From: JAFIEN01 sp051859505
GTDB lineage: Bacteria > Pseudomonadota > Alphaproteobacteria > Rhodobacterales > Rhodobacteraceae
Assembly (NCBI GenBank): GCA_051859505.1
Contig: JBHYFN010000016.1
Coordinates: 13,574 to 77,573 of the forward strand
Direction of reading: 5' to 3'
DNA: 64,000 bases
Shown: positions 18,823-26,141 of the stretch, piece by piece
Layout of the letters: every line of letters begins with the position of its first letter
Numbering within the stretch: the stretch's first letter is position 1
The notes under the pieces: generated by a model
The model's input: only the letters and a program-made list of their open reading frames with translations
What the model was told of the DNA's origin: nothing
Databases searched by the model: none
Position numbers and translations under genes: made by a program

Positions 18823-19650
18823 TCAGGCCGGCGGGAGTCCTGCCCCCGGCAGCCGGTCGGCCGGTGCGGGTTGGCCGGCCACCAGAACCGTCGAACCGGC
18901 CTCGCGCAATGCCGCCGCCAGTGCACCGCCCGGCGCGTCATTCGTGACCAGCGTCACCTTGTCGGACCAGGAGCCGTAGACCGTCAGCGAGGGGCTGTCG
19001 AACTTGCTGTGGTCGGCCACGATCACCGTGCGCGCCGCCCGGCGCATCATGCTGCCATAGATCAGCCCCGGACCCAGGCCCGCGTCATGCGGCCCCTCGG
19101 CCGTCAGCCCGCTGGCGCCGAGGAAGGCGATATTCGCCCGGAACCGGTGCAGCGCCTCGATCGTATCGGGCCCCTGCACCAGCCCTTCGCGCCCGTCGTA
19201 CTGGCCCGGCAGCATGAAGACCTTGTGCGTGGCATTCGCCGCAAGCGCCGCCGCGATGGAAAACGCATGCGTGATCACCGTGACATGGTCGACCCTTGCC
19301 GCCAGCCTGCGGGCAAGGTGCAGCGTCGTGGCACCGCCCCCGATCATCAGGATGTCGTTCTGCCCGACCAGATCGACCGCGCGCTCCGCGATCCGGGTCC
19401 GTTCGTCCTGCAACAGGCCCTCGCGCTCGGCGATGCCGGGCTCGTAGGGAACCGGGCGCATGGCGCCGCCATAGGTCCGGCTGACAAGGCCGGCGTCGTC
19501 CAGTTCCGCAAGATCCCGGCGAACCGTCTCTTTCGAGACGGACAGCAGTTCGGCCAGTTCCTGCACCCGCAGCGCGGGCGCGGCCCGCAGTTCCGTCAGG
19601 ATCCGGCTTTGGCGCTGCGTCTTGCGACGCCGGGTATCGGGCGCGTCCAT
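18823..19650 (-). CDS. DeoR/GlpR-family transcriptional regulator of the BMC shell operon
   Basis: The ATG at 19650 has GGAAGG five bases upstream; a neighbouring ATG is at 19653. This gives 275 residues. The N-terminal DeoR helix-turn-helix (QRQSRILTELRAAPALRV, then LAELLSVSKETVRRDLAELDD) is followed by the DeoRC sugar-phosphate-sensor domain (GGGATTLHLARRLA, IAFLGASGLTAEG). It diverges from the aminotransferase-shell operon with 152 bases between, so it most likely senses a phosphorylated intermediate, such as an amino-alcohol phosphate (inference). Confidence 0.88.
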   Translation of the reverse strand: MDAPDTRRRKTQRQSRILTELRAAPALRVQELAELLSVSKETVRRDLAELDDAGLVSRTYGGAMRPVPYEPGIAEREGLLQDERTRIAERAVDLVGQNDILMIGGGATTLHLARRLAARVDHVTVITHAFSIAAALAANATHKVFMLPGQYDGREGLVQGPDTIEALHRFRANIAFLGASGLTAEGPHDAGLGPGLIYGSMMRRAARTVIVADHSKFDSPSLTVYGSWSDKVTLVTNDAPGGALAAALREAGSTVLVAGQPAPADRLPGAGLPPA

Positions 19651-19802
19651 CATCACCTTCCATCCGCCACCGGGCAGGCTGCCCGGGGTCTGCCGGGGCA
19701 GGTTAGCCCGCGTGGATACTGCTTGACAACGGGCAAGAGCCGTGCCAGCGATAGATAAATGTTGCAAGTCGGTCAGTATAGCGCCCGAAGGAGTGGCAAT
19801 TG

Positions 19803-21077
19803 ATGTTCGACTACGGTCACTTTCGTTTTGAGAACAAGCAGGAGCTGTTCGACAAGTCGATCCGCTACTGGAACCCCGACAAGACGAAGTTCTGGCGCAA
19901 CGCGGGCATCGACCTCGTGATCGACCGGCGCGAGGGATACTGCCTGTACGACATGGACGGCCGCCGGCTGATCGACCTTCATCTGAACGGCGGCACCTAC
20001 AACCTTGGCCACCGGCACCCCGAACTGGTTGAAACGCTGAAAGGCGCGCTGGACTATTTCGACATCGGCAATCACTGGTTTCCGTCGGTCGCCCGCGCCG
20101 CCCTGTCCGAAGTCATGATCAAGGCAACGCCCGGCATGGCCTATGCGGTCTTTGCCCCCGGCGGTGCCGAAGCGGTGGATATCGCGATCAAGTCGGCGCG
20201 CTACGCAACCAAGCGGCGCAAGATCGTCTCCATCATCAAGGGCTATCACGGCCATTCCGGCCTGTCGGTGGCCACCGGCGACGACCGGTTCACCAAGATC
20301 TTCCTTGCCGACCAGCCCGAGCATTTCGTGCAGGTTCCGTTCAACGATCTGGACGCGATGGAGCAGGCGCTGCGGGGCAACGATGTCGCCGCGCTGATCA
20401 TGGAGACGATCCCCGCAACCTATGGCTTCCCGATGCCTGCGGACGGTTATCTTCAGGCCTGCAAGGCGCTGTGCGAGAAACATGGCGCGATGTATATCGC
20501 CGATGAAGTGCAGACCGGGATGATGCGCTGCGGCCAGCTTTGGGGCTGGATGACCTATGGCATCCAGCCCGACATCATGGTCACGGCCAAGGGGCTTTCG
20601 GGCGGGCTTTACCCGATATCGGCCTGCCTTGTGAACGAACGGGCCGGCGGCTGGCTGCACGAGGACGGCGCGGCGCATATCTCGACCTCGGGCGGGGCGG
20701 AACTGGGCTGCGTGGTGGCCCACAAGGTCATGGAGATGCTGCACCGGCCCGAAACCGTGGCGAATGTGCAGTCCGTCAGCGCCTTCTTCAGCGAGGCGCT
20801 TTCCGATGCGATGGAGCGGCATTCCGACATCTTCACCGGCGTGCGCCAGCGCGGTCTGGTCGTCGGGCTGGAGTTCAACCATCCCGAAGGCGCGGTCTAT
20901 GTCAGCCGCGCGCTTTACGAGAACGGCGTCTGGGCGATCTTCTCGTCGCTCGACAAGCGGGTGCTGCAATGGAAGCCGGGCGCCCTTCTCAGCCACGACA
21001 TGTGTCAGGAAATCATGGACCGGTTCGACGCAGCCATGCCGCGGGCGCGGCAACTTCTGCGGGAGGCAGGGGCATGA
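19803..21077 (+). CDS. Class-III PLP enzyme: aminotransferase or amino-alcohol-phosphate phospho-lyase
   Basis: A 424-residue fold-type I PLP enzyme with APGGAEAVDIAIKSARYA (phosphate cup), IADEVQTGM (Asp234 for the pyridine nitrogen) and TAKGLSGG (Schiff-base Lys263). An AAGGAG site precedes the ATG. In RMM-type BMC loci this gene position encodes a phospho-lyase that converts an amino-alcohol phosphate to an aldehyde plus phosphate and ammonia. The APH kinase encoded at 28458 would make that substrate, supporting phospho-lyase over transaminase activity, but sequence alone does not settle it. Confidence 0.85.
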   Translation: MFDYGHFRFENKQELFDKSIRYWNPDKTKFWRNAGIDLVIDRREGYCLYDMDGRRLIDLHLNGGTYNLGHRHPELVETLKGALDYFDIGNHWFPSVARAALSEVMIKATPGMAYAVFAPGGAEAVDIAIKSARYATKRRKIVSIIKGYHGHSGLSVATGDDRFTKIFLADQPEHFVQVPFNDLDAMEQALRGNDVAALIMETIPATYGFPMPADGYLQACKALCEKHGAMYIADEVQTGMMRCGQLWGWMTYGIQPDIMVTAKGLSGGLYPISACLVNERAGGWLHEDGAAHISTSGGAELGCVVAHKVMEMLHRPETVANVQSVSAFFSEALSDAMERHSDIFTGVRQRGLVVGLEFNHPEGAVYVSRALYENGVWAIFSSLDKRVLQWKPGALLSHDMCQEIMDRFDAAMPRARQLLREAGA

Positions 21078-22609
21078 GCAGCGAGGCGATGCAGATGGAC
21101 GAGGTTCGTTTGGCCATTCCCGACGCGGTCTACGAGCAGGCGCGGCTGAAGCTGGAGCGGTCTCGCTGGGCTGCCGCGAAGATGCGCAAACTCCCGCGCG
21201 AGGCGGTGGCGCGGATTGTCGATGCCGTGGCGGAAGCGGCGCATTCGCGGGCGCAGCACTATGCCGAATGGGCGGTGCGCGAAACCGGCATGGGCGTGGT
21301 CGCGCACAAGCGGATGAAGAACGAGGCCTGCTCGAAAGGGCTTGTGCAGATGTATGGCGGCGAGGATTTCGTCGGGCCCCGCATCGACGTCGCGCGCAAG
21401 ATCGTCGAATTGCCGCGACCGGCAGGCGTGATCTTTGCCCTGATCCCTGTGACCAACCCGGTGGCGACGGTCTATTTCAAGGCGATCATGGCGCTGATGA
21501 CGCGCAATGCCATCGTGCTTTCGCCCCATCCCGGCGCGCGCGAGGTCTGTGCCGACGCCGCCCGGCTGCTGTCCGAGGCCGCCTGTGCCGCCGGCGCCCC
21601 CGATGGCGTGGTCCAGGTGATCGACGAACCCACCATCCCGCTGATCGAGCGGCTGATCGCCGACGAACGGGTCGATCTGGTGGTCGCCACCGGGGGGCCG
21701 GCAGTGGTCAGGGCGGCCTATCGCTCGGGCAATCCGGCCATGGGGGTGGGCCCCGGCAATGCGCCCGTGGTCGTTGACGACAGCGCCGACCTGCACAAGG
21801 CGGCGCAGCGCATCGTGGCGTCGAAATCCTTTGACAACTCGATCCTCTGCACCAACGAATCCACGCTGCTTGCCTTCGATACCATCGCCGACACGCTGCT
21901 GGCCGCGATGAAGGCCGAAGGCGCGCATCTCTGCTCGGCCGAAGAGACCGCAAAGCTGCGCAGCCTGCTCTTCACGCCGCAGGGCTTCAACACCGCGATG
22001 ATCGGCAAGGATGCCGCGGCCATCGCCCGCGCCGCGGGCTTTGCCGCAACCGGCGCGAAGATCCTGGTTGCCCCGGTCGAGATCGTGCAGCCCGAGGAAC
22101 CGCTGGTGCGCGAAAAGCTTTGCCCGGTTCTGGCCTTCTGCCGGGTCGGCGGGATGGGACAGGCCATCGCCGCGGCGCGGTCGATGATGCGGACGGCCGG
22201 TCGCGGCCATTCCGCGGCCATCCACTCGCACAACGAGGCGAATGTGCTGGCCTTCGCGGCGGCGTTGCCGGCGCTGCGGGTGGCGGTCAACACCGGCTGC
22301 TCGCTCGGCTCCTCGGGGTTCGAGACGAACCTTGGCCCCTCGATGACGATCGGGACCGGCTTTGCCGGCGGGTCGTCGCTGACCGAGAACCTGACCCCGC
22401 ACCACCTCGTGCAATATGCGCGCATCGCCTACAACAAGGAGGCCAGCGAGCGGTTCGGAAACTTCGAGGGCCTTGACCCGCTGGCCCCGCCCCGGACGGA
22501 ACGCCCCGCGGTTGCGGCGCAGATCGGGCCGGGCGAGGACATGGACGACCTGCGCCGGGAACTGCGCAAGATCATCCTCGAAGAGATCAACGCGGTTCTG
22601 GCGGCCTGA
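21074..22609 (+). CDS. CoA-acylating aldehyde dehydrogenase of the BMC, with C-terminal encapsulation-like helix
   Basis: A 511-residue PduP/EutE-like dehydrogenase that would oxidise an aldehyde with CoA and NAD to acyl-CoA. Catalytic Cys259 lies in SILCTNES, with GVGPGNAPV upstream. After the core, an Asn/Pro-rich linker leads to a terminal amphipathic helix at residues 489-511 (core LRRELRKIILEEINAVL), the hallmark of a BMC encapsulation peptide, here at the C-terminus. The gene overlaps the PLP enzyme (ATGA) and is followed 3 bases later by BMC-T. Confidence 0.92.
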   Translation: MSSEAMQMDEVRLAIPDAVYEQARLKLERSRWAAAKMRKLPREAVARIVDAVAEAAHSRAQHYAEWAVRETGMGVVAHKRMKNEACSKGLVQMYGGEDFVGPRIDVARKIVELPRPAGVIFALIPVTNPVATVYFKAIMALMTRNAIVLSPHPGAREVCADAARLLSEAACAAGAPDGVVQVIDEPTIPLIERLIADERVDLVVATGGPAVVRAAYRSGNPAMGVGPGNAPVVVDDSADLHKAAQRIVASKSFDNSILCTNESTLLAFDTIADTLLAAMKAEGAHLCSAEETAKLRSLLFTPQGFNTAMIGKDAAAIARAAGFAATGAKILVAPVEIVQPEEPLVREKLCPVLAFCRVGGMGQAIAAARSMMRTAGRGHSAAIHSHNEANVLAFAAALPALRVAVNTGCSLGSSGFETNLGPSMTIGTGFAGGSSLTENLTPHHLVQYARIAYNKEASERFGNFEGLDPLAPPRTERPAVAAQIGPGEDMDDLRRELRKIILEEINAVLAA

Positions 22610-22612
22610 CCC

Positions 22613-23212
22613 ATGGCAACCCTGCGCTCCTTCATCTTCATCGACCAGCTTCAACCCCAGACCATGTGCTACATGGGCAGCTGGGTCCGCGGCTCGCTGC
22701 CGCGCCGCAACATGGCGGCCCAGATCATCGAGGTCGCTCCGGGGCTTGATATCGAGGCGCTGACCGATGTCGCGCTGAAATCGGCCGAGGTGCAGGGCGG
22801 CATCCTCGTGGTCGAGCGGCAGTTCGGCTATCTCGAATTCCACTCGCGCGATATCGCCGCCGTCAAGGCGGCGGCCGAGTCGGTGGTGGCTGCGATGGGA
22901 AAATCGCCGGGCGATGCGATGCAACCGAAGATCCTGGCATCGCGGATCATCAGCCGCATCGACCCGGGCCACGCCTTCCTGATCAACCGCAACAAGGGCG
23001 GCTCCATGGTGCTGGCGGGCGAAACGCTGTTCGTGCTGGAAACGGAACCGGCGGCCTATGCGATCCTCGCCTCGAACGAGGCCGAGAAGGCAGCCAACAT
23101 CAAGGTCGTGGATTATCGCATGATCGGCGCCACGGGCCGACTGTATCTGTCGGGGCGCGAATCCGAGGTCAAGGCCGCGGCGGCGGCCGCGCAACAGGCG
23201 TTGGGGGCCTGA
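22613..23212 (+). CDS. BMC-T shell protein (tandem BMC domains), first copy
   Basis: A 199-residue protein with two BMC domains (about 8-95 and 105-199). The second half has the family segment ILASRIISRIDPGHAFLINRN and the end GATGRLYLSGRESEV. BMC-T proteins form pseudohexameric trimers, often with gated larger pores for cofactors. It is closely related in pattern to the second BMC-T at 24322 (both have VERQFG and IGATGRLYLSG / IGAAGRLYMSG), suggesting duplication. Confidence 0.92.
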   Translation: MATLRSFIFIDQLQPQTMCYMGSWVRGSLPRRNMAAQIIEVAPGLDIEALTDVALKSAEVQGGILVVERQFGYLEFHSRDIAAVKAAAESVVAAMGKSPGDAMQPKILASRIISRIDPGHAFLINRNKGGSMVLAGETLFVLETEPAAYAILASNEAEKAANIKVVDYRMIGATGRLYLSGRESEVKAAAAAAQQALGA

Positions 23213-23215
23213 TCC

Positions 23216-23668
23216 ATGGCACAGGGCACCACGACAGAACTGCGCGCCATGGTGAGGGAGATCCTGAAAGAGGCGCTGGCGGCGAAAGCTGGCCCGACTG
23301 CCGCCCCCACTGCCGCCCCGGTTCCGGCATCGCACGGCGCCCAGACCGTGCGGATCACGACGGATGCCGAGCTTCAGGCCTTCGTGGCGCATCTTGCGCG
23401 GCCGGGGGTCATCGAAAGCGTCCGCGAAGGCAGGCTGCGGTTCACCCTGGCGCCGACGGCCGTTGCCACGGTGGCGGGCCGGCCCGCTCCGGCCCCGGAG
23501 CCCGCACAGCCGGCGGCCGTCACGCTTGAGGGCGTCGTGTCCGAGCGGCGGTTGCAGTCGGTGCCGCGGGGCGGGTCGGTGCTTCTGGCCCCCGGCGCGG
23601 TCCTCACACCGCTGGCCCGGGATATGGTGCGGCGCATGGAAATCACCGTTCGGAGGCATGAGGGATGA
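23216..23668 (+). CDS. BMC-associated protein of unknown function with N-terminal encapsulation-like helix
   Basis: A 150-residue protein with no catalytic motif that I recognise. Residues 5-20 (TELRAMVREILKEALA) form an amphipathic helix like a BMC encapsulation peptide, followed by an Ala/Pro linker, a small segment around 40-80, a second Ala/Pro linker and a C-terminal block LLAPGAVLTPLARDMVRR. A similar end block occurs in PduM-like and other BMC accessory proteins. It lies between BMC-T and BMC-P and overlaps BMC-P (ATGA). It may anchor enzymes to the shell or organise assembly. Confidence 0.7.
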   Translation: MAQGTTTELRAMVREILKEALAAKAGPTAAPTAAPVPASHGAQTVRITTDAELQAFVAHLARPGVIESVREGRLRFTLAPTAVATVAGRPAPAPEPAQPAAVTLEGVVSERRLQSVPRGGSVLLAPGAVLTPLARDMVRRMEITVRRHEG

Positions 23669-23910
23669 TCAAGGCGACGGTCACGGGCCGCATCTGGTCC
23701 ACCAAGAAGGTTGCCGAAATGCCGGCAGGGTCGATCCTCGAGGTCAGGGTCGAGGGGTCGGCTGCGACGCTTCTTGCCTTCGACCCGCTGGGCTGCGGCA
23801 TCGGCGAAACCGTGGTGGTGACGACCGGATCGGTTGCCGCCTCCTGGTTCCCCGGCAAAAGCCCCCCGATCGACGCGCTGATCATCGGATCGGTGGATGA
23901 TGCGGAATAA
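23665..23910 (+). CDS. BMC-P pentameric shell vertex protein (EutN/CcmL family)
   Basis: An 81-residue protein with the EutN_CcmL pattern: VTGRIWSTKKVAEMP at the start, DPLGCGIGETVVVTTGSVA in the middle and PPIDALIIGSVDD at the end. Pentamers of this protein cap the vertices of the polyhedral shell. Its presence shows that a closed compartment is encoded. The start overlaps the upstream stop by four bases. Confidence 0.94.
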   Translation: MIKATVTGRIWSTKKVAEMPAGSILEVRVEGSAATLLAFDPLGCGIGETVVVTTGSVAASWFPGKSPPIDALIIGSVDDAE

Positions 23911-23950
23911 CCCCCAGAAAACGACAACCCCTTCATGAAGGAGACCCAGA

Positions 23951-24235
23951 ATGTCCAGTAACGCACTCGGAATGATCGAGACCAAGGGCTATGTCGCCGC
24001 GCTTGCGGCGGCGGATGCGATGGTCAAGGCCGCCAATGTGACCATCACCGGCCGCGAGGAAGTGGGCGACGGCCTTGTCGCTGTCGTCATCTCGGGCGAT
24101 GTCGGTGCCGTCAAGGCCGCGACCGAGGCCGGCGCCGAAGTGGCGGGACAGGTCGGAACGCTGGTTTCGGTCCATGTGATCCCGCGCCCGCATGCCGATG
24201 TCTCCAAGCATTTCACATCGGCACCCGGCAAGTGA
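23951..24235 (+). CDS. BMC-H hexameric shell protein with acidic pore loop
   Basis: A 94-residue single-domain BMC protein, ungapped against Salmonella PduA from memory: ALGMIETKGYVAALAAADAM, then GDVGAVKAATEAG and VHVIPRPH. It should form the main facet hexamer. The pore-loop residues E37-V-G-D40-G replace PduA K37-I-G-S40-G, so the central pore would be lined by six Asp. A good RBS (AAGGAG) precedes the ATG, and hairpins follow the stop, consistent with high expression. Confidence 0.95.
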   Translation: MSSNALGMIETKGYVAALAAADAMVKAANVTITGREEVGDGLVAVVISGDVGAVKAATEAGAEVAGQVGTLVSVHVIPRPHADVSKHFTSAPGK

Positions 24236-24245
24236 TTTCGCCGTT

Positions 24246-24299
24246 GCGGCCCCCGGGGCCGCGACCGGATGCAGCCGACCCGGGCCGGACAGGCCCGGG
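24246..24299 (+). terminator. Two adjacent GC-rich inverted repeats after the BMC-H gene
   Basis: The first is a near-perfect palindrome (GCGGCCCC at 24246-24253 with GGGGCCGC at 24255-24262). The second is an 8-base perfect stem (CCCGGGCC at 24279-24286 with 24292-24299) and a 5-base loop. No T tract follows, and the next shell gene starts at 24322, so an attenuator or RNA-stabilising role is likely. Confidence 0.55.
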
Positions 24300-24321
24300 C
24301 CGAGGCATGAAAGGCTGACCC

Positions 24322-24975
24322 GTGGCAAGACCTGCCGGAACATCGAAGGGTGAATTGCGCGTCTTCCTGACGCTTGACACCCTGCAACCCCAGTTCGCCG
24401 CCTATCTGGGCACCCCGACCCGCGCCCGAGGCTATCCGCCCTATGCCGGCCAGCATGCGCTGATCATCGAGGTGGCGCCGGGGCTGATGATCGAGCGGGT
24501 GATCGACCTTGGCCTGAAGGCCGATCCCGATCTGGAACCCGGCATCCTGTTCGTCGAACGCCAGTTCGGCATCCTCGAGATCCACGGCAACGACAAGGCC
24601 AAGCTGATGCAGGCGGGCGAGGCGATGCTGTCGGGTCTGGGTCTGGCCGCCGCCGATCAGCTGGCGCCACGGTTGCTTTATGTCGACGTGATCGAGGATG
24701 TGGCCGATCAGCACGCGGTCATCATCAACCGCAACAGGCAGGCGTCGATGGTCCTGCCCGGGGAATCCCTGCTGATCGTCGAGATGGTCCCGGCGCTTTA
24801 CGCCGCCATCGCCGCGAACGAGGCCGAAAAGGTGGCGCCGGGGCTGACCCTTGTGGATGTGCAGATGATCGGCGCCGCCGGTCGGCTTTACATGTCGGGC
24901 AGCACCGAAGAGGTCCGCCGCGGTCTGGACGAGATCGAGAAGGTTCTGGGCGCGATCACCGGCCGCAGCGCCTGA
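24322..24975 (+). CDS. BMC-T shell protein (tandem BMC domains), second copy
   Basis: A 217-residue tandem-BMC protein starting with GTG at 24322. It has an N-terminal extension (ARPAGTSKGELRV) relative to the first copy, and shares LIIEVAPGLMIERV, FVERQFGILEIHG and IGAAGRLYMSG with it. The two BMC-T paralogues probably form different pores. It is the last gene of the left operon and converges with the cysteine hydrolase gene 34 bases away. Confidence 0.92.
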   Translation: MARPAGTSKGELRVFLTLDTLQPQFAAYLGTPTRARGYPPYAGQHALIIEVAPGLMIERVIDLGLKADPDLEPGILFVERQFGILEIHGNDKAKLMQAGEAMLSGLGLAAADQLAPRLLYVDVIEDVADQHAVIINRNRQASMVLPGESLLIVEMVPALYAAIAANEAEKVAPGLTLVDVQMIGAAGRLYMSGSTEEVRRGLDEIEKVLGAITGRSA

Positions 24976-24994
24976 CGCGGCCTGCCCCGTGGGT

Positions 24995-25022
24995 GTCAGG
25001 CGTCAGGCGTCAGGCGTCGGGC
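24995..25022. repeat. 3.5 tandem copies of a 7-bp unit at the convergent junction
   Basis: GTCAGGC is repeated at 24995, 25002 and 25009 with a partial fourth copy at 25016. It spans the short gap between the two convergent BMC operons and runs into the end of the cysteine hydrolase gene. It looks like slippage-generated DNA. Confidence 0.65.
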
Positions 25023-25711
25023 AGGTCCATCAGGGCGCAAAGCTCGTCGCTCGACATCACATGGCAGTAGATCATGTTGATGATCTCAAGCTCCTTGCGA
25101 TGCAGCTCGTCTGATCCGGCGGCGCAGCAATCCTCGAGAACCACCACCTGAAAACTCTCGTCGGCGAGGCTTCGGACCGTCGAAGAGACGCATTGGTCGG
25201 TGAAGATCCCGGTGCAGATCACGTTGCGGATCCCCAGATTGTGCAGGATCAGCCGCAGGTTCGTGCCGGTCAGGGCGGAATCGGTGGTCTTGGTGATCTC
25301 GATCTCGTCGCCCACCGGCTGCAGCGCCTCGACGATCTGCGAAGGATGGCCGCGTTTGGGCAGCAGCAGGTTGTTCCATCCGGGCAGCTTCTGCGAAAGC
25401 GATCTGTCGCGCCCGTCGTCGGTATGGCAGGCGATGCGGGCGAAGATGCATTCCATACCGGCCTTGCGCGCCCGTGCCAGCAAGGCGGCGGTCCGGGGGA
25501 TGACCTGGCCGTGCATCCGGTCGTGAAAGGGCGTCCAGGCATCAAAGGCAGCCTGCCCGGCGGGCGAAAGCGAGGCGCGGTCGGGCCGCTCGAGATAGGT
25601 GTTCTGGATGTCGATCACCAGAAGCGCGGTCTGCGCGACCGGAAGGTCCGGGTCGTCGGGTTCGGGGGCATCGGCATAATAGATCGACCGATAGGATGTC
25701 TTCCAGGACAT
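25010..25711 (-). CDS. Isochorismatase-family cysteine hydrolase in the BMC operon
   Basis: The ATG at 25711 lies 7 bases after the dehydratase small-subunit stop and gives 233 residues; longer in-frame readings would overlap that gene. The catalytic triad of the cysteine hydrolase family is intact: Asp34 (LLVIDIQNTYL), Lys141 (EITKTTDSAL) and Cys174 (GIFTDQCVSSTV). Relatives hydrolyse amides such as biuret, ureidoacrylate, N-carbamoylsarcosine or nicotinamide. Such an enzyme is not a standard component of propanediol or ethanolamine BMCs, and could release an amino alcohol from an amide precursor (inference). Confidence 0.85.
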   Translation of the reverse strand: MSWKTSYRSIYYADAPEPDDPDLPVAQTALLVIDIQNTYLERPDRASLSPAGQAAFDAWTPFHDRMHGQVIPRTAALLARARKAGMECIFARIACHTDDGRDRSLSQKLPGWNNLLLPKRGHPSQIVEALQPVGDEIEITKTTDSALTGTNLRLILHNLGIRNVICTGIFTDQCVSSTVRSLADESFQVVVLEDCCAAGSDELHRKELEIINMIYCHVMSSDELCALMDLPDA

Positions 25712-25718
25712 GGGCGCC

Positions 25719-26141
25719 TCAATATCTGAAGGTGAACAGGCCACGGCGTTCATAGGCGGCGGCGGCTTCTTCCACGAAAGCGGCGATGCCGGGCGCGGCA
25801 TGGAGGCTGCGCAGAAGCTCTGCCCGGTCCAGCAGATCCTGGCGCGATCTGGCCCGACCCGGCCGCAGCAGCTCGTAAGTGTCCATGATGACATCCTGCG
25901 GCACCGACACCAGTTCGGCCGCCCGCTCGAAATTCTCGGCCAGCGTCGCCCGGCCCGCCGCGCGGGCGATCTGGGCCTGGTTGCGCAAGGCCTCCGGGGT
26001 GATGCGCAGATCCTCCATCGTCACCTCGCCGGCCATCACCGCATCGAGCGTGATCTCGTCCAGCGTCCGCCCGCGCGGGCCGCGCACCTCTTCCGGGCAG
26101 GTTTCCGCCAGGGGATAGTCTTCTGTCCCGAACCGGGTCAT
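25719..26141 (-). CDS. B12-dependent diol/glycerol dehydratase-like small subunit (PduE-like)
   Basis: A 140-residue protein with the small-subunit pattern: DYPLAETCPEEV, GRTLDEITLDAVMAGEV, EDLRITPEALRNQAQIA, NFERAAELVSVP and EAAAAYERRGLF. It starts almost directly at the conserved core, so the N-terminal targeting extension of Salmonella PduE (about 173 residues) is missing. The ATG overlaps the stop of the fused large/medium gene (ATGA), giving coupled translation. Confidence 0.92.
   Translation of the reverse strand: MTRFGTEDYPLAETCPEEVRGPRGRTLDEITLDAVMAGEVTMEDLRITPEALRNQAQIARAAGRATLAENFERAAELVSVPQDVIMDTYELLRPGRARSRQDLLDRAELLRSLHAAPGIAAFVEEAAAAYERRGLFTFRY

Noticed and set aside
21005..23659. 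An 884-codon open frame on the minus strand antisense to the PLP enzyme, ALDH and shell genes
   Set aside because: It is opposite to five well-supported genes and has Arg/His/Gly-rich composition typical of antisense frames in GC-rich DNA; no domain is visible.
23216..23668. Firm assignment of the unknown BMC protein as PduM
   Set aside because: Only the short C-terminal block resembles PduM-like proteins; the N-terminal helix-linker layout differs, so the name would overstate the evidence.
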